Shown here piece by piece: positions 32,880-44,926 of a DNA stretch of 64,000 nt. This DNA is from Cantharellus purpuraceus (Eukaryota > Basidiomycota > Agaricomycetes > Cantharellales > Hydnaceae). The notes under the pieces were generated by a model that saw only the letters and a program-made list of their open reading frames with translations, did no database searches and had not been told where the DNA came from. A program made the translations under genes and the position numbers. The first letter of the stretch is position 1. Each line of letters opens with the position of its first letter. Where the stretch lies: contig JALBUN010000023.1 of NCBI GenBank assembly GCA_025174535.1, forward strand, positions 3,534,001 to 3,598,000, given 5' to 3'.

Positions 32880-34527
32880 GCCTTGTTCACCACCCCAGCA
32901 CAATCCATGGGTAACAAGCGGTCTACTTCAGCACTGTGGAAGAATGCTGCTGCTAAAAAAAAAAAACAACCCTCAGCAACAGAAATATCTGACAGTCATG
33001 GATCAAGTTTGATGGAGGCAGCAGGAGCCGACAAGGACACTTCAGCATGCCAAGGGTGTGGAATGCGAGTCAAAAAACCATCATGCAAGCTTATCAACAA
33101 TGCTACAGAAGAGTTCCCTCGGGCGTTGAAGAGCTTGTTGTAGGGTCCACAACTAATCAGAAGCACGATGCCGACTTTGTCCCTGAGGCAGCTCAGGCTG
33201 ACTGGGTTTCAAGCTCTGATGAAGCAATTGTCATCAATGACAATTCTATTTTATCTTCAGAAGATGAAGAACCAGCTTCTGTGGATGTATCCTCAAAAAT
33301 AGCAACAGGTACGTTCTATCATTATTCTCATAACTTTGTTTTCATACCATCACTCTAGATCTTGCCCTTTTTGTACCAACCAGTCATTCAAAAGGGTCCA
33401 AGCATGTGACAATGCCAATAGATACTGGTTTTACAGAGGCTTTGGAAATAATACACGAGGCTGTTGGCTGCAACGACATAGTAAAGAAACCATTGCTAAA
33501 GTATTGGATGGCAAAGACTGGATGAAAAGCAATCACCCTCGAAAGTTCTGAGGATTGGGATGGAATGGTTCAGCACGCAAAGTGTCTCTTATTGTCTCAG
33601 AAAGACAAAACATTGGTGATTGGCAAGATAGATATTGAATCGGAGGCATGTTTCTTCTATTATCAAGTAATTATTTCTAAAAATTTCTCTAGTATCTTGA
33701 CACTATTCAGAATAGGCTTCTCGGTTATAAAGGAAGTCATACTTCCACCAATGGCCACCATAGTGTAAAGGGCAGATGCGGTGGCTCAAAGAAGGCCTTG
33801 AATCTAGATTCCATTGCAGACAATGATGAACCTGCACAAGATGAGATTGCAGCCAAAAAACAGCTGATGGAATTCACAAAGCTGAGAAATCAGCTAACAT
33901 CATGTCAAAAATGTGGAAAACACGTCTATTGCAAGGTCAACAGATTTGGTGTGCATGTCTCTTTGAAATCTGCTCAAGTTGTCAGCTGGGCACATGCCAT
34001 AGTAAGTGAGTTACACTATGCTGTATAGATTCAACTGAGATAGAGAACAGTCAATTGGAACTGTGGGGGTGAACTATGAAAATCCACCATGGAGTACTGT
34101 GTTCGAAGAATTCTATACTATCTGCAACGAGCTGCAAACCATGGAACAAGTACCTAGAGATCCTATGATGCAGCCCCAGAATCCCCTTGCCAATGCTCTT
34201 GCAGCGGTCCTAATGGCTGGCTTTCCAATGCTATCAGCCATCCCAAAGACTCATGATGTTGAGCCAGCAAATGTAGCGATCACATGTGAATACCCCGAGG
34301 TTGGTGACTTCTTTTCAAAGCTTGCAGTGGACAATCCACGAAGAAATCTTGACAACTTAGGAGAAAAACTCACCAAGCAAGACTTTTTTTGCATCGATGA
34401 GATTGCAGATGAGGACGAAAAGTTTTATCATGCAAGTCCTTATTGCCTTAGCCAGGGAAATGCCAAGTTTGTCATGTGGAGCATCAGAGAGGTGGTTGAG
34501 GCAGCTAAACATTGTGCCAGGAACTAA
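32880..34527 (+). pseudogene. Agaricomycete-type hypothetical protein family relic
   Basis: Multi-exon. A basic N-terminus (GNKRSTSALWKNAAAKKKKQ) leads to an acidic linker. A 50-nt intron (33309-33358) separates it from a PB1-like segment (VTMPIDTGFTEALEIIHEAV, then SEDWDGM). A Cys-containing block, CQKCGKHVYCKVNRFGVHVS, at about 33902 is followed by AHAIV and a donor GTAAGT. The C-terminal helical domain (YPEVGDFFSKLAVDNPRRNL, SQGNAKFVMWSIREVVEAAK) ends at TAA 34525. The order matches, from memory, a family common in Agaricomycete proteomes. An in-frame TGA at 33523 and frame changes near 33140 and 33770 indicate a pseudogene. Confidence 0.55.
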
Positions 34528-34679
34528 ATGATATAGTCATTGCTTTGGTATATACATGCTTTCGCTAGTCATTCTCACAACATCATGGTCAAGTTCTGTC
34601 AGTGTAGCTGCTTCAATAGCAGCAACTTTCGTTGAGGTAGCCTTGCCCTTGAAAGAGATCAAAGGACTTGAGTTAATAA

Positions 34680-35508
34680 TCACCATAGTCGGGCCTCGAC
34701 ACTCTTGACGCACTCCTGCTCAACCAGCGCGCGGCGAGGAGCAACAGTCTGGGCCATGTGCCCGGGCGCAGCTTTGTCGGGCGTGCCGTAGAGTGTGGCT
34801 GGGACATGAACACGGTGTCCAAGGGGGAGTAGGTCCTTGGCATCACCCAGGTCTGCAAAGTACACGCTGCACACATTCGTGCCCCACGTTTTATCTCATG
34901 TTAGCTTTTAGAGCGGTGCCCTCTCCGAGTTTATTGTGCTCAACCGGCGCCGCCTGCACCGGGCCCTGTCGCCCTCACCCTCCCTCTCCCTTCTCCAGCT
35001 TGCCCTCCTCCTGCTCGTGGGCATACCTGCCCACCACGCCGTGCACACCTCTCCCACCTTCCCCCCGGCTCCCACGCCCTCATCCTCCACGCACACGATG
35101 GCGCCGGCCTCCTCACCACCCAGGCGCTCTCCGTGCTGGGGTGCCACGTCATGGCACAGGTCCCCTGCGCGTGGGGCAGCACGGGCGAGATGTGCGCACG
35201 CACTGCCGGTGCAAAGGACGTCTGCGGTGGCGATGCTGTCGAGGTCGTCCGAGATGTGAGGGGTGACGTCGTCGATCCCCTGGGCGGCAAGGGCGTCTGG
35301 GAGGCGTGTCGCAAGGTGTTGAAGACCGCTGGACAGGTGCCTGCGCACGTGTGTCTCTCTCACAGCACATTTCTGACCTTCGTTGCAGTTTACGACGCTC
35401 GTGGGCAACACAGAAACGGCATTCCCTACCCCGAATGCACATTTCAAGAGCAACATGCGCTCGCTGCGCCGCGCCTTTGTCAAGAAGGACCATAAAAATC
35501 GAATTTGA
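34680..35508 (+). pseudogene. MDR-superfamily (zinc alcohol dehydrogenase/quinone reductase-like) relic
   Basis: GC-rich. The plus strand encodes, in shifting frames, HVPGRSFVGRAVECGWDMNT (GroES-like domain), SGALSEFIVLNRRRLHRA (34912-34965), a dinucleotide-binding stretch (TTQALSVLGCHVMAQVPCAW, about 35110) and VWEACRKVLKTAGQ. A 52-nt GT-AG intron (35337-35388) and FTTLVGNTETAFPTPNAHFK to a stop at 35506 complete it. Order and spacing fit a medium-chain oxidoreductase. A TAG after MNTVSKGE and at least two frameshifts make it dead. Open frames on the opposite strand are composition shadows. High CpG content contrasts with the surrounding decayed transposons. Confidence 0.6.
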
Positions 35509-35968
35509 GGGTAGGGAAGCCAGAGACACGGAACGGTGCTGAGGGCGGCACATCACTCTCTGTGGCATCCATCTTCGTGCTAAAGAAGAATCAAGCACAT
35601 TCAGAGCACCATCTTGGAACAAGCAATGTCTCCATTTTCAAAGTTGGGCAGTGGTGAAGGCCTTGTTCAGGGCGGATATTTCAGCACATAGGATGTGATT
35701 TACAGATACAATAGAAATGCCAATAGATGGTGAGTAAAGGCAGGACATGCAAAGGAGCCATGAAAACTTAATTATCATCTGATCCTTCAGGGTTTTCGTC
35801 CCTAGCAGGCAAAGGAGTATTTGGCTGAGCCAAGGTGATGTGTAGTCAAGGAAAATTCAAAGGCCTTGTGTTGTGGCCATCCGCTTAGGTGAATTTACAC
35901 AAGCATACTCAAAGTCATCACGTGATTGGTGGCATCTGTTCATCGTGTTCATTCTTCTCTGTGTAGTT
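35509..35968. other. Leader region before the DDE transposase, nothing recognised
   Basis: No supported ORF. No terminal inverted repeat matching the far side of the transposase could be found. Confidence 0.35.
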
Positions 35969-37158
35969 ATGCCAGAATTTCGTCAACACTACTCCAAAGA
36001 TCTTAAACAACACGTTGTATATCAGTCTTTAACACTAGGGTATAGTACAGCAGAAATCGCGAAGAATCTTGATATATCACCACATGTAGTCCAACGAGCA
36101 CTCCAACTGTGGCGAGAGATTGGTGATGTTGTATGGGACCCACAAACTTATGCAAAGCAAGGCCGAGCATGTTTATTAGATACAGGCTGTATTGAAGTAA
36201 GTCTTGGCTCAGCTGTCTCTTAGCATTGATATTCAAAACTGTCACAGTTCACCCTTGCAATGCTGGACCGAAACCCTGATATATATCTCAATGAAATATC
36301 AGAGAGATTAAATGATCAATTAGATGTCTCTGTATCATTGAGTACAATCCAGAGAACCCTGAAACTGCTTGGAATCACATCTAAAAAGGTGTGTTTGTTA
36401 GTTTGTATGTTACTGATTCATTGACTTGTTTGGTAAGCTGTCAAGAGCTGCTGCAGAACACTGTGAAGCTGCCCGTGAACTGTTTGTCTTCAAGATATCA
36501 CGGGAACCACCAGAGCACCCGGTCCCCACCAACGAGAGCTCTATCAATCTACTCACTACATACCGGTCAATGGGCTGCTCATACAAGGGGGCTCGTGCAG
36601 GAGTAACAAGCTACTTTCAGCGTGGTGATCGGTATGTTCACTGTCTCTAGCCTGCTCCATACTCATGTATGGGTCTCACAAAGATTTTCACTCTTGGCTG
36701 CTCTATCACTTGAGGGCATATTGTATGCACAGATCGTCCATGGCTCCTTCAATGGGAACACCTTCAAGATCTTTCTAAAGGGTTTGCTAGAGTGCATGAA
36801 TCCTTACCCTGCACCAAACAGTGTTTTGGTAATGGATAACTGTGCAATTCATCATGTTGATGGCATTCATGAAATGTGCAATGAGCGGTAAAACAGCCTT
36901 ATCTTTATTTGAATATGTTGCTAATCCTCTTGTAGTGGTGTTAAGCTCATGTACCTACCCCCATATTCCCCTGATTTCAACCCAATTGAGGAATGCTTTT
37001 CGTTTCTCAAGGCTTATATTCGCCGACATGGACTTTGCTTCCATGCAAAGATTGAGAGTGGTGAGGAAGCACATGCCTTTATGTTCCTGTATGAGATGTT
37101 GAATATGGTGATTGCATGCCATGCATGGGGATGGTTTCACCACTCAATGTATGTATAA
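35969..37158 (+). CDS. IS630/Tc1-mariner DDE transposase, five exons, 329 aa
   Basis: ATG 35969 (MPEFRQHYSKDLKQHVVYQS). Exons 35969-36196, 36248-36388, 36438-36631, 36684-36887 and 36936-37158. The four introns are 48-52 nt GT-AG and every join is in frame, giving an uninterrupted 329 aa. The N-terminus holds helix-turn-helix regions (STAEIAKNLDISPHVVQRAL). The DDE_3 core has RTTYR-like NLLTTYRSMG, LSLEGILYAQIVHGSFNG, the second Asp in VLVMDNCAIHH and the Glu in YSPDFNPIEECFS. The first acidic residue, expected in an FVDES motif, reads PTNESSIN: Asp is Asn. The gene is structurally intact but catalysis is doubtful. Confidence 0.8.
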
Positions 37159-37435
37159 TTAGGACGAAGTGAAGAGTACAATGCAGATACCATGCTTAGT
37201 CTATTTTGTCATGTATGTTGAAATATAAGACTTTCTGGGTGTTCTATACACTACTTTAGCTATGTTTCAATAATCTTAAAAGCTAACAGACTGCAGTGAT
37301 ATGTTGAATAATGCAGAAAACAGTTCATAAAAATTTGTATTTCCAGAAAAAGTGAAGTTTACTAAGGAGGTTTTAAAGGAAAAAATCACAAAATAACACT
37401 ACATTAGGGATTGTAGGTTATGGAACATTTTATTT
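37159..37435. other. AT-rich sequence downstream of transposase
   Basis: No ORF. Could contain the transposon's right end, but no matching left terminus was identified. Confidence 0.3.
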
Positions 37436-37610
37436 CATTTTATTTCATTCTGAAATGAGCTAGATACTGCGTTCACAAGTTTGAGGCCTCGCTCACGCTT
37501 CAAACAGGCGCTGGCCTTATGTAATGCAAACCGCTGTAATGTGGCAGAGTGACAAACCATGTCACCCCATGTCACAGATTTATTTGGCAGATTTGTTGTT
37601 TGCCATATTT
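37436..37610 (-). repeat. Diverged inverted repeat, right arm (partner 32427-32600)
   Basis: Reverse complement of the left arm as described there. Together the arms bracket about 5 kb with two host-gene relics and the DDE transposase. Confidence 0.6.
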
Positions 37611-37639
37611 GGCTCTTGCATAGTCGCAAGAGCATTCTT

Positions 37640-37890
37640 TTTGTTTTCCCCTTTAACCTTCCTTTTTGTTCTTGAAAGATTATAAAATAGCTACATCTGC
37701 ATTACCTCTTCCTCAGTGGTTTGACACCATCTGTGCAAATACTGAGGTAAGATACTTACTACTGTCTTGCATTGATTCTTACTTATCTGTACACTCTGGT
37801 AGATCATCTGTACAGGTAAATTATATATAGTGGTTTGACACCGTCTGTGCAAATGCTGAGATCATCCATACAGTTGCATTAAATCTTACA
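37640..37890 (+). repeat. Copia-2 5' LTR, partial (right end)
   Basis: Ends TCTTACA just before the primer-binding site GGTTATTGGGCT (37891-37902). Contains two related segments of GTGGTTTGACACC...CTGTGCAAA (about 37717 and 37832) and a TATATA. The left boundary is not determined. Confidence 0.45.
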
Positions 37891-37939
37891 GGTTATTGGG
37901 CTCCCTGCTCCCTACTCCAAATAAGCATATCCAGCTCCG

Positions 37940-38548
37940 ATGTCCACAGCACTCACCACCATCGATCTCCTCCCCTCCTTGGTTCCTGAGCTTATGCCAA
38001 CTGGCTTGAACTGGACCACATTTGCCATGTGTTTCCAGGATGCCATTGAAGCAAAAGGCTTGTGGGGAATTTTGATGGCACTACTATTTTCCCCATTCTC
38101 CCTGCAACTCTCACTCCTGAACAGAAGTCTGCGCTCATGCAGTGGATCAAGGAGGACTGCTCTGCCAAAGCCCTCCTTACCCATCATATCCCTGACTCAA
38201 CCCTGATCCGTATCCATGGGAAAACATCCCTGAAGGACTGGTGGGACCTCATTTCAAAGGAGTTTTCTTCAAAGGGTGCCTTCACACAGGCTGACTTGTG
38301 TACTCAATTCATGGAGTCCAAGTGCCCTGACAAAAGCAATGTGTGTGAATTTTTGGACAATCTGGCTACCTATGGCATCATCATTGAAGAGAAGGATTAC
38401 CATTCCACAATCATTAAATCCCTTCTGCTTCACCTCTCTGCTTTCACTTTAAACTTACTTGCTGGTGCAAGACTGTACAGTACCGCAAAAACCATTGATC
38501 CTGATGAACTTATCTCACTGGTTTCCAAGGAGTACAAATGTCACACAG
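37940..38548 (+). pseudogene. Copia-2 gag 5' part
   Basis: Starts MSTALTTIDLLPSLVPELMP at 37940. A Copia-type gag (UBN2-like) core follows: TGLNWTTFAMCFQDAIEAKG, then FDGTTIFP and DWWDLISKEFSSKGAFTQAD. A 1-nt frame change near 38065 breaks it. It is cut at 38548 by LTR-A with duplication CACAG, and its continuation is at 13783-13830, on the other side of the permuted block. Confidence 0.75.
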
Positions 38549-38922
38549 TGTTATGACTATATTCATTAATGCCCAGATCCCTGTCTGATCCACTCAGATC
38601 CCTGTGCATATGAAATCTATACTCCATTTGGAAACCATCACATCTCCATTTATCTGTCTGATTGTCACTGCCAAATCTCACCCATCCATCTCCGGTTCCG
38701 ATTGATGCATCAGCATCACCATAGGAACCCAGACATCCATCCCCGTCGGACTCAGACATACTCATGTAAGGCCGTCGGCCTTGGAGACCCATCACTGGAG
38801 TAATTATTATTAGATTTCAAATATGTATTTAAGTTGCCTGACTGGGGACTTCATTCCCCAGTTTGAATATCAAATCACACTAGTTCCTAAGTCCGATCCT
38901 AACTCTCTAAGTCATACTCTGT
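38549..38922 (+). repeat. LTR-A fragment, 5' half (partner of 13625-13782)
   Basis: TGTTATGAC... to CATACTCTGT. Left duplication CACAG at 38544-38548 matches 13783-13787. Interrupted by Gypsy-B with duplication TCTGT (38918-38922 and 13625-13629). Confidence 0.9.
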
Positions 38923-39294
38923 TGTCAGGGTTAAAATGAGTCATATTCTATTTTTAGTATTTTCTCTTGATGCCCCTATCAGCGCAGCCTGTCAGGGTGC
39001 ATCTCCCCTATTTCATTGCCCCTATCACTTCCCCTATCCTTCCTCCCTATTATTCCCCTATCTTGGTTCTCCTATCCATCTCCATCATTTAGTATAAAGA
39101 CTTGCCTTGGTGCAGTGTGATCCCCTCAGCTTGATCTCTGAGGATATCTGCTGTACCAGGTAAGTCCCATGTATTTATCAGAAACAGCTGTATAGACTGA
39201 GGATATCCGCTGTACCAGCTGGCATTATCTCTTATTGGCTCTCACTTATCAAGTATCTTGTTGTTGTGGCCTCGTCATCAGTGTCACCCTCACA
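38923..39294 (+). repeat. LTR-B, 5' LTR of E2 (372 bp)
   Basis: TGTCAGGG...CCCTCACA. TATAAA at 39093-39098; AGCTTGATCT at 39128-39137 is the predicted RNA start. Confidence 0.9.
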
Positions 39295-39308
39295 GAAGAT
39301 CAAGCTCA
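39295..39308 (+). other. Gypsy-B self-priming primer-binding site (E2)
   Basis: AGATCAAGCT at 39297-39306 is the exact complement of 39128-39137, as in E1. Confidence 0.6.
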
Positions 39309-39362
39309 TAAGACAACCCCACACCTCATAACACTTTCCCTATTAACTACTTCACCGATACC

Positions 39363-40505
39363 ATGACCAATCAGCTCCCTGAAGCCTATTGGGACACTCT
39401 AGGTGAAAGTGGTGGCTTTCTGCAAGTGTTGTTCAACACCCAGGTGCAGCAGCTCCAGCAGCTGCAACTCCAGAACCAGCACCTCCAGAGCCAGTTTGCC
39501 AATGTCCAGAACAACCTAGCAGATGCTGCCACTGCTGCCGCCATCGCTGCAGCACAGACCATCTCTCAGACCACCTCATTTCCCACACCATCTCCTACAT
39601 CGTCATCCGTTTTCCCAATAAGGGCAGCTGAACCAGCCAAATTCAATGGAGATCGTGCAGAGACAGAAGGTTTCATTCGCTCTATCAGGCTTGCCATTGC
39701 AGTCCAGCCTACATCTTTCCCAGATGAGCGGACCAAGATCCTCTATGCCCTCTCTTTTATGATGGGAGGTTCTGCTGAAGTATGGGCACACAATGAGACA
39801 CAGGCAGTCATTGACAGGACCTCACCGCTCTCCACCTTGGAGGAATTCATTAAGCAGGTGGAGAATGCTTTTGGGGACCCTGACCACTCTCAAACAGCAT
39901 GAACAAAGTTACATGATCTTGGGACGACACCTGGCATGTCAGCGGATGAATACACAGCACAGTTTGAGATACTAGCAGGAAGGACCGGGTTTAACAATGC
40001 AGCACTGGAAGATGCCTATGCCCGAGGGCTCCCTGCAATGATTCTTGACAAGATCCATGCACAGCCATCCCTCCCATCTGATCTCAAGGCATGGAAGGAA
40101 AAGGCCTGTCAAATTGACCGCAACCACCGTCATCTTCTAGAAGTGAGACGTGCTCAGACTTCCCTCACTCCTGCTCGCTCTACCCCATCCCACCCTCACA
40201 GCACTCCGGTCATCTCTGTACCAACTACCTTGGCAACCTCTAATGGTGCTGCACCTATGGATATTGACTCCAACTGCCATCGCATTGAGACTCGGACGTG
40301 CTATAACTGTGGAAAGCATGGCCATATATCCCCAGCATTCCCTGAACCACACAAGGAACATATCTGAGCTGATCTCACACAAACAGCAATTGCCGGCATG
40401 ATATCAGAGTCAGTAGCAGCTGCACCGAAGGCCAAGGAAGAAGCGCAGAAGGCAGTAATTCCAAATCAAGAGGAGAAGCAGGATTTTCAGGCCAGTCAGC
40501 AGTGA
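39363..40505 (+). pseudogene. Gypsy-B gag (E2)
   Basis: ATG 39363 to TGA 40503, 381 codons. TGA at 39900 (shared with E1) and at 40366 (CGA in E1). The knuckle reads CYNCGKHGHISPAF: the last Cys has become Phe, although E1 keeps it. Encodes a 540-nt intact N-terminal half. Confidence 0.85.
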
Positions 40506-43500
40506 AGAGCATGCCCTGCCTGACAAACCGGTTTTCAGTTCTTGAATCATGTACTGTAGGGCTCACAAGTGATATGTTACATGCACACTCCCTTGTCCAT
40601 CAGACTGAAACCAAAACAGCCATGCCTGAAACCCCTTCTCAACTTCCAGCTAAACATGATGACCCTCCTCGTCTCTACCTTCAATCTGCAGACATCCGTC
40701 GATGTACAAGAATTCCCATGAAAATCCACTCAGTAGACACTGGATACCCTCTAGCCATGGATGCACTCCTCGATAGTGGTGCTACAGGAATGTTCATTGA
40801 TGCAGAATATGTCAAAGCAGAGAAACTTCAAACATGCCCTCTACCACATGCCATACCTGTTTATAACATTGATGGGACCCCAAATGAAGCAGGTTCAATC
40901 AAGGAAGAAGTCGATCTCATCTGCACATATGGGACCCATACTGAACATGCCACATTTTCAGTCACAAGCCTGGGAACCTCTGGCATAATTGTTGGGCACA
41001 CCTGGCTTGTGAAGCACAACCCAGAGGTAGACTGGTGTACAGGAAAGATACAGATGACTTGCTGCCCTGATTCATGTGGAGAAGTACCAGAACACAAAGA
41101 GCATTCGCTTGGTACAACTCCTTCAAATGGCAAGAACTCACACAGGCAACCCCAATACAAGGGAGACCGAACATTTGTTATCTTTGTAGAAGAAGACTTG
41201 GAGAATATCTATGGTTCAACAGTTTCTCAACAGCTTGCACAGAAGGCTGCAGAATCTACTCCAGTCAAAACCTTTGAAGAGATTGTCCCAAAGGTGTACT
41301 GGGGATTTAAGGATGTTTTTGCAAAGGAGTCCTTTGACCAACTTCCACCTCAAAAACTGTGGGACCACACTATTGAACTCACTCCAGGAGCGCAACCCTT
41401 CAGCACCAAGGTTTATCCAATGTCCCCAAATGAGCAGAAGGAGTTGGACACATTCCTTGAGGAGAACCTATGGAATCATCGTATATGTCCTTCCAAGTCA
41501 CCCATGGCATCCCCTGTCTTTTTTGTGAAGAAGAAGGACAGTAATCTTTGTTTTGTGCAAGACTACTGCAAGCTGAATGATATCACAATCAAGAATGCCT
41601 ACCCACTACCCCTGGTACCAGACATCATGAATAAAATTGCTGCAGCCAATGCCAAGTACTTTACCAAGCTTGACATCCGATGGGGATATAACAATGTGTG
41701 TATTAAAGAGGGCAATGAGTGGAAGGCAGCCTTTCGAACCAATTGTGGTCTATTTGAACCCCTGGTCATGTTCTTTGGTCTCACAAACAGCCCAGCAACC
41801 TTTCAGACAATGATGAATGGCATTTTCAAGGAGCTCATTGATGATGGCACTATGGTAGTGTTCATGGACGACATCCTCATTTTCACTGAATCCCTAGAAC
41901 AACACCACATGATCGTGCAATCTGTCCTTGAAATTCTTCAGGCCAACCACCTGTACCTCAAACCAGAGAAATGCCTTTTCTCGCAACAGAAGGTAGATTA
42001 TCTTGAATTGATTCTCTCACAGGGACAGGTAGCTATGGACCCAGTTAAGGTGGCTGGAGTCAGAGACTGGCCCACACTGCACAATGTGACAGAAGTCAAA
42101 TCCTTCCTGGGTTTCATCAATTTCTATCGTCGCTTCATTGAGGACTTCTCACATATCACAAAGCCTCTGAATCGGTCAACAAAGGCAGATACACAGTGGT
42201 CCTGGATACCCGATGGCCCAGAACAAGAAGCCTTTGATAAACTCAAGCAGCTTGTCATGTCGACTCCAATCCTTGTCCTCCCAGATCAAACCAAGCGTTT
42301 TCGACTAGAGACAGATGCTTCAGCATATGCAACAGGTGCTGTTCTATCTCAACTCTGTGACGATGAGAAATGGAGGCCAGTAGGTTTTGTATCCAAGAGC
42401 CTTTCAGATGCAGAGCACAACTATGCCATCCATGATAAGGAATTGCTCTCAGTCATCCATGGACTAGAAGAATGGCACCACATCTTGGAAGGGACCAAAG
42501 ACAAGGTTGAAATCCTTAACGACCATCAAAACCTCACATATTTCTGTACAGCTCAGAATCTCAATCGACGACAAGCTCGCTGGTCACTATACCTTTCTTG
42601 TTTTGACTTTGAACTGATCCACCGTCCTGGACAACATTCAGCCAAACCTGATGCCCTCTCACGACATGTAGATCATAAGCGGGGGAGGAAGATAACCAGA
42701 ACCAGGTTCTTCTTGGCCCTGAGCTGTTCCACATCGATGCGACATCCACCTATCCAGGGCCAGAAGCTCAAATGATCACAGGAGAAGGAGACATATTCCT
42801 GGAACGTGTGCAGAACTGCACCAACAGAGATGAAAAGGTTGTAAAGGCTCTTAAGGAACTTGGTCCCTCTTGGAATTTATGAGGACAGGAATGGACCAAG
42901 GAGAATGGACTCGTCCTCTATTGTGGCAAGGTATATGTCCCTCTTGACCCAAAATTGCGCCATGACATTGTATCCCGCAGCTACTGGTGGCCTGGATTTG
43001 GACGATACATTGCCAAATACGTCAAGGGATGTGACCTCTGCAATCGGACAAAAACTTTCCCTGCTCCTCCTATGGGTAAACTCCTGCCTAATTGTGTCCC
43101 AGATCAGAGGTGGCAAGTGATATCTGTTGACCTTATTGTAGAGCTACCCATCAGTCATGGCTATGATGCACTCCTTGTCGTTGTGGACCATCTTTCCAAA
43201 CAAGCACATGTTATCCCTACCACCTCTGACATCAACTCCATAGGAGTTGCACAACTTTTCCGAGACCATGTGTGGAAACACCACAGCCTTCCTGAGGAGA
43301 TCATCAGTGACCGTGGCACCCAGTTTGTCTCTCAATTTATGCGCGAGCTCAATAAGCTTTTGGGGATCAAGGTTGCAGCATCCACAGCATATCATCCACA
43401 AACTGATGGTCAGACGGAAAGGGTCAATCAAGAAATTGAACAATACTTGAGAGGCTTTTCGTCAATCAGCGCCAGGATGACTGGATTGAGTGGGTTCCTC

Positions 43501-44329
43501 TTGCTGAATTCACATACAACAACCGCATCCACTCCTCCACGCAATCAACCCCCTTCATGCTTGATACAGGCCAACACCCAAGGCTTGGGCTAGAGCCAAT
43601 CTGAGAGACACGGCTTGAAGCACTGGAAGAATTCACTGAGCATATGGAGACGGCCACCACTGAGGCTCACTCTGCCCTGGAAAAGGCAGCAGATGATATG
43701 GCATGATTCTATGATGCCCATCAGCAAGCAGCCCCAGTATACAAGCTTGGTGACAAGGTCTGGCTCAACGCACAAAATATCACCACCACCCATCCAACCA
43801 AGAAACTTGATCACAAATGGTTAGGACCATATGTGATTAATAAGATGGTCTCACGAAATGCCTATGGCCTACAACTTCCCCCAATCTTTGGCCGCACTCA
43901 TCCAGTGTTCTCTGTTGCCATCCCTATGAAAAGGATCCCATCCCTGAATGCCAGTCATCTCCTCCACCACCTCCAGTCATTCAAGATGGAGTACAGGAAT
44001 ACGAAGTTGAGAAGATCCTTGACAGCAGAGTTTTCCAAGGAAGACTGGAATACCTGGTGCATTGGAAGGGCTATGGAGCTGCTGATGACCTCTGGATCCC
44101 AGCTAAGGATGCCAGTGGGGCTAGAAGGCACATTGCAGACTTCCATCAGGAGAATCCTGAAGCCCCAAGGCATATTTCAGCAGCCACCTATGCGGCTCTT
44201 CCCTTCAGATGCTTTGAGAACTTCACAGAACCTCCCAAACAGGTCCTCTTTGATTGGACAGCTGGCAGGAACCCAACATGTGGTATTGGACACATTTCAG
44301 AGCCGCAGAATAGGCACAGTGAAGCTTAG
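40502..44329 (+). pseudogene. Gypsy-B pol (E2)
   Basis: Protease (ALLDSGATGMFIDAEYVKAE), RT (VFMDDIL at about 41868), RNase H (LETDASAYATG) and a chromodomain ending at TAG 44327. The frame is open to 42681, where a G run is one base shorter than in E1. TGA at 42882. A 63-nt in-frame deletion at 42971-42972 removes the His pair of the integrase zinc finger; in E1 these bases are 11230-11292, bounded by TTGTA repeats. The frame shift at 43447-43455 and the TGA codons at 43602 and 43704 are the same as in E1. Confidence 0.9.
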
Positions 44330-44368
44330 CACTCACCAAATTCATCCATGCTGAAATTCCACTAACTG

Positions 44369-44375
44369 TATATAA
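44369..44375 (+). promoter_or_regulatory. TATA box ahead of Gypsy-B ORF3 (E2)
   Basis: TATATAA about 60 nt upstream of ATG 44436; identical to E1. Confidence 0.5.
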
Positions 44376-44435
44376 GCCAGTGAATCCACTTCCCCTTCCT
44401 CAGTAAAACCATCGTCGTTCACTACCCAACCCACC

Positions 44436-44873
44436 ATGCCTTACCAGTCTGAATCCACCCCTCTACACTCACTCCGTTCCTACCCATCAATCACTTGGTC
44501 AGTTGACTCAAGGGATACTGCACATGCCGTAGAGGATTATAACCTCCCATCTCCACCTCCACAAGTTTATTTCCCCTTCTGGCATCATAATCCATCAAGA
44601 TGCCAGACATACTACATTGGGGACCCTCTATTCATCGGCGACTCTGACATACCATACACCTTCCAAGGGCTTGCCGGTAAAGTCACCTATGAGGGAGGGG
44701 AGATGATACTTGGAGCAGTTTTCAGCATGGACGATCCCATATCCCCCAGAGAGTTCACCATCCCACTTTACCCCAAGGCAGAGAAGAGTCACCATCAACA
44801 CTCGTCATGGGCTCTACTTTGGCAGAGAGTGAGAAGGGACCTTGCAGAGTGCTTCAGGGTGTGTCTCTCTTGA
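44436..44873 (+). CDS. Gypsy-B ORF3, intact accessory ORF (145 aa)
   Basis: ATG 44436 (MPYQSESTPLHSLRSYPSIT) to TGA 44871. It is the only full-length reading frame left in the element. Composition is Pro/Ser/Tyr-rich in the first half and more basic towards the end (LWQRVRRDLAECFRVCLS). No transmembrane helix, zinc finger or protease motif is seen. It lies in sense orientation between pol and the polypurine tract with its own TATA box, where envelope-like or other accessory genes sit in some retrotransposons, but it does not look like an envelope protein. Function unknown. Confidence 0.65.
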   Translation: MPYQSESTPLHSLRSYPSITWSVDSRDTAHAVEDYNLPSPPPQVYFPFWHHNPSRCQTYYIGDPLFIGDSDIPYTFQGLAGKVTYEGGEMILGAVFSMDDPISPREFTIPLYPKAEKSHHQHSSWALLWQRVRRDLAECFRVCLS

Positions 44874-44914
44874 GATGGATGGGATGATAGTGCATATTGA
44901 GATGACATGCATTA

Positions 44915-44926
44915 AGAGGGGGGTGA
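44915..44926 (+). other. Gypsy-B polypurine tract (E2)
   Basis: AGAGGGGGGTGA immediately before the 3' LTR. Confidence 0.75.

Noticed and set aside
34908..35622. Minus-strand 191-aa and 157-aa frames in the GC-rich island
   Set aside because: The plus strand carries a recognisable oxidoreductase with a splice junction; the minus frames are composition artefacts of high GC.
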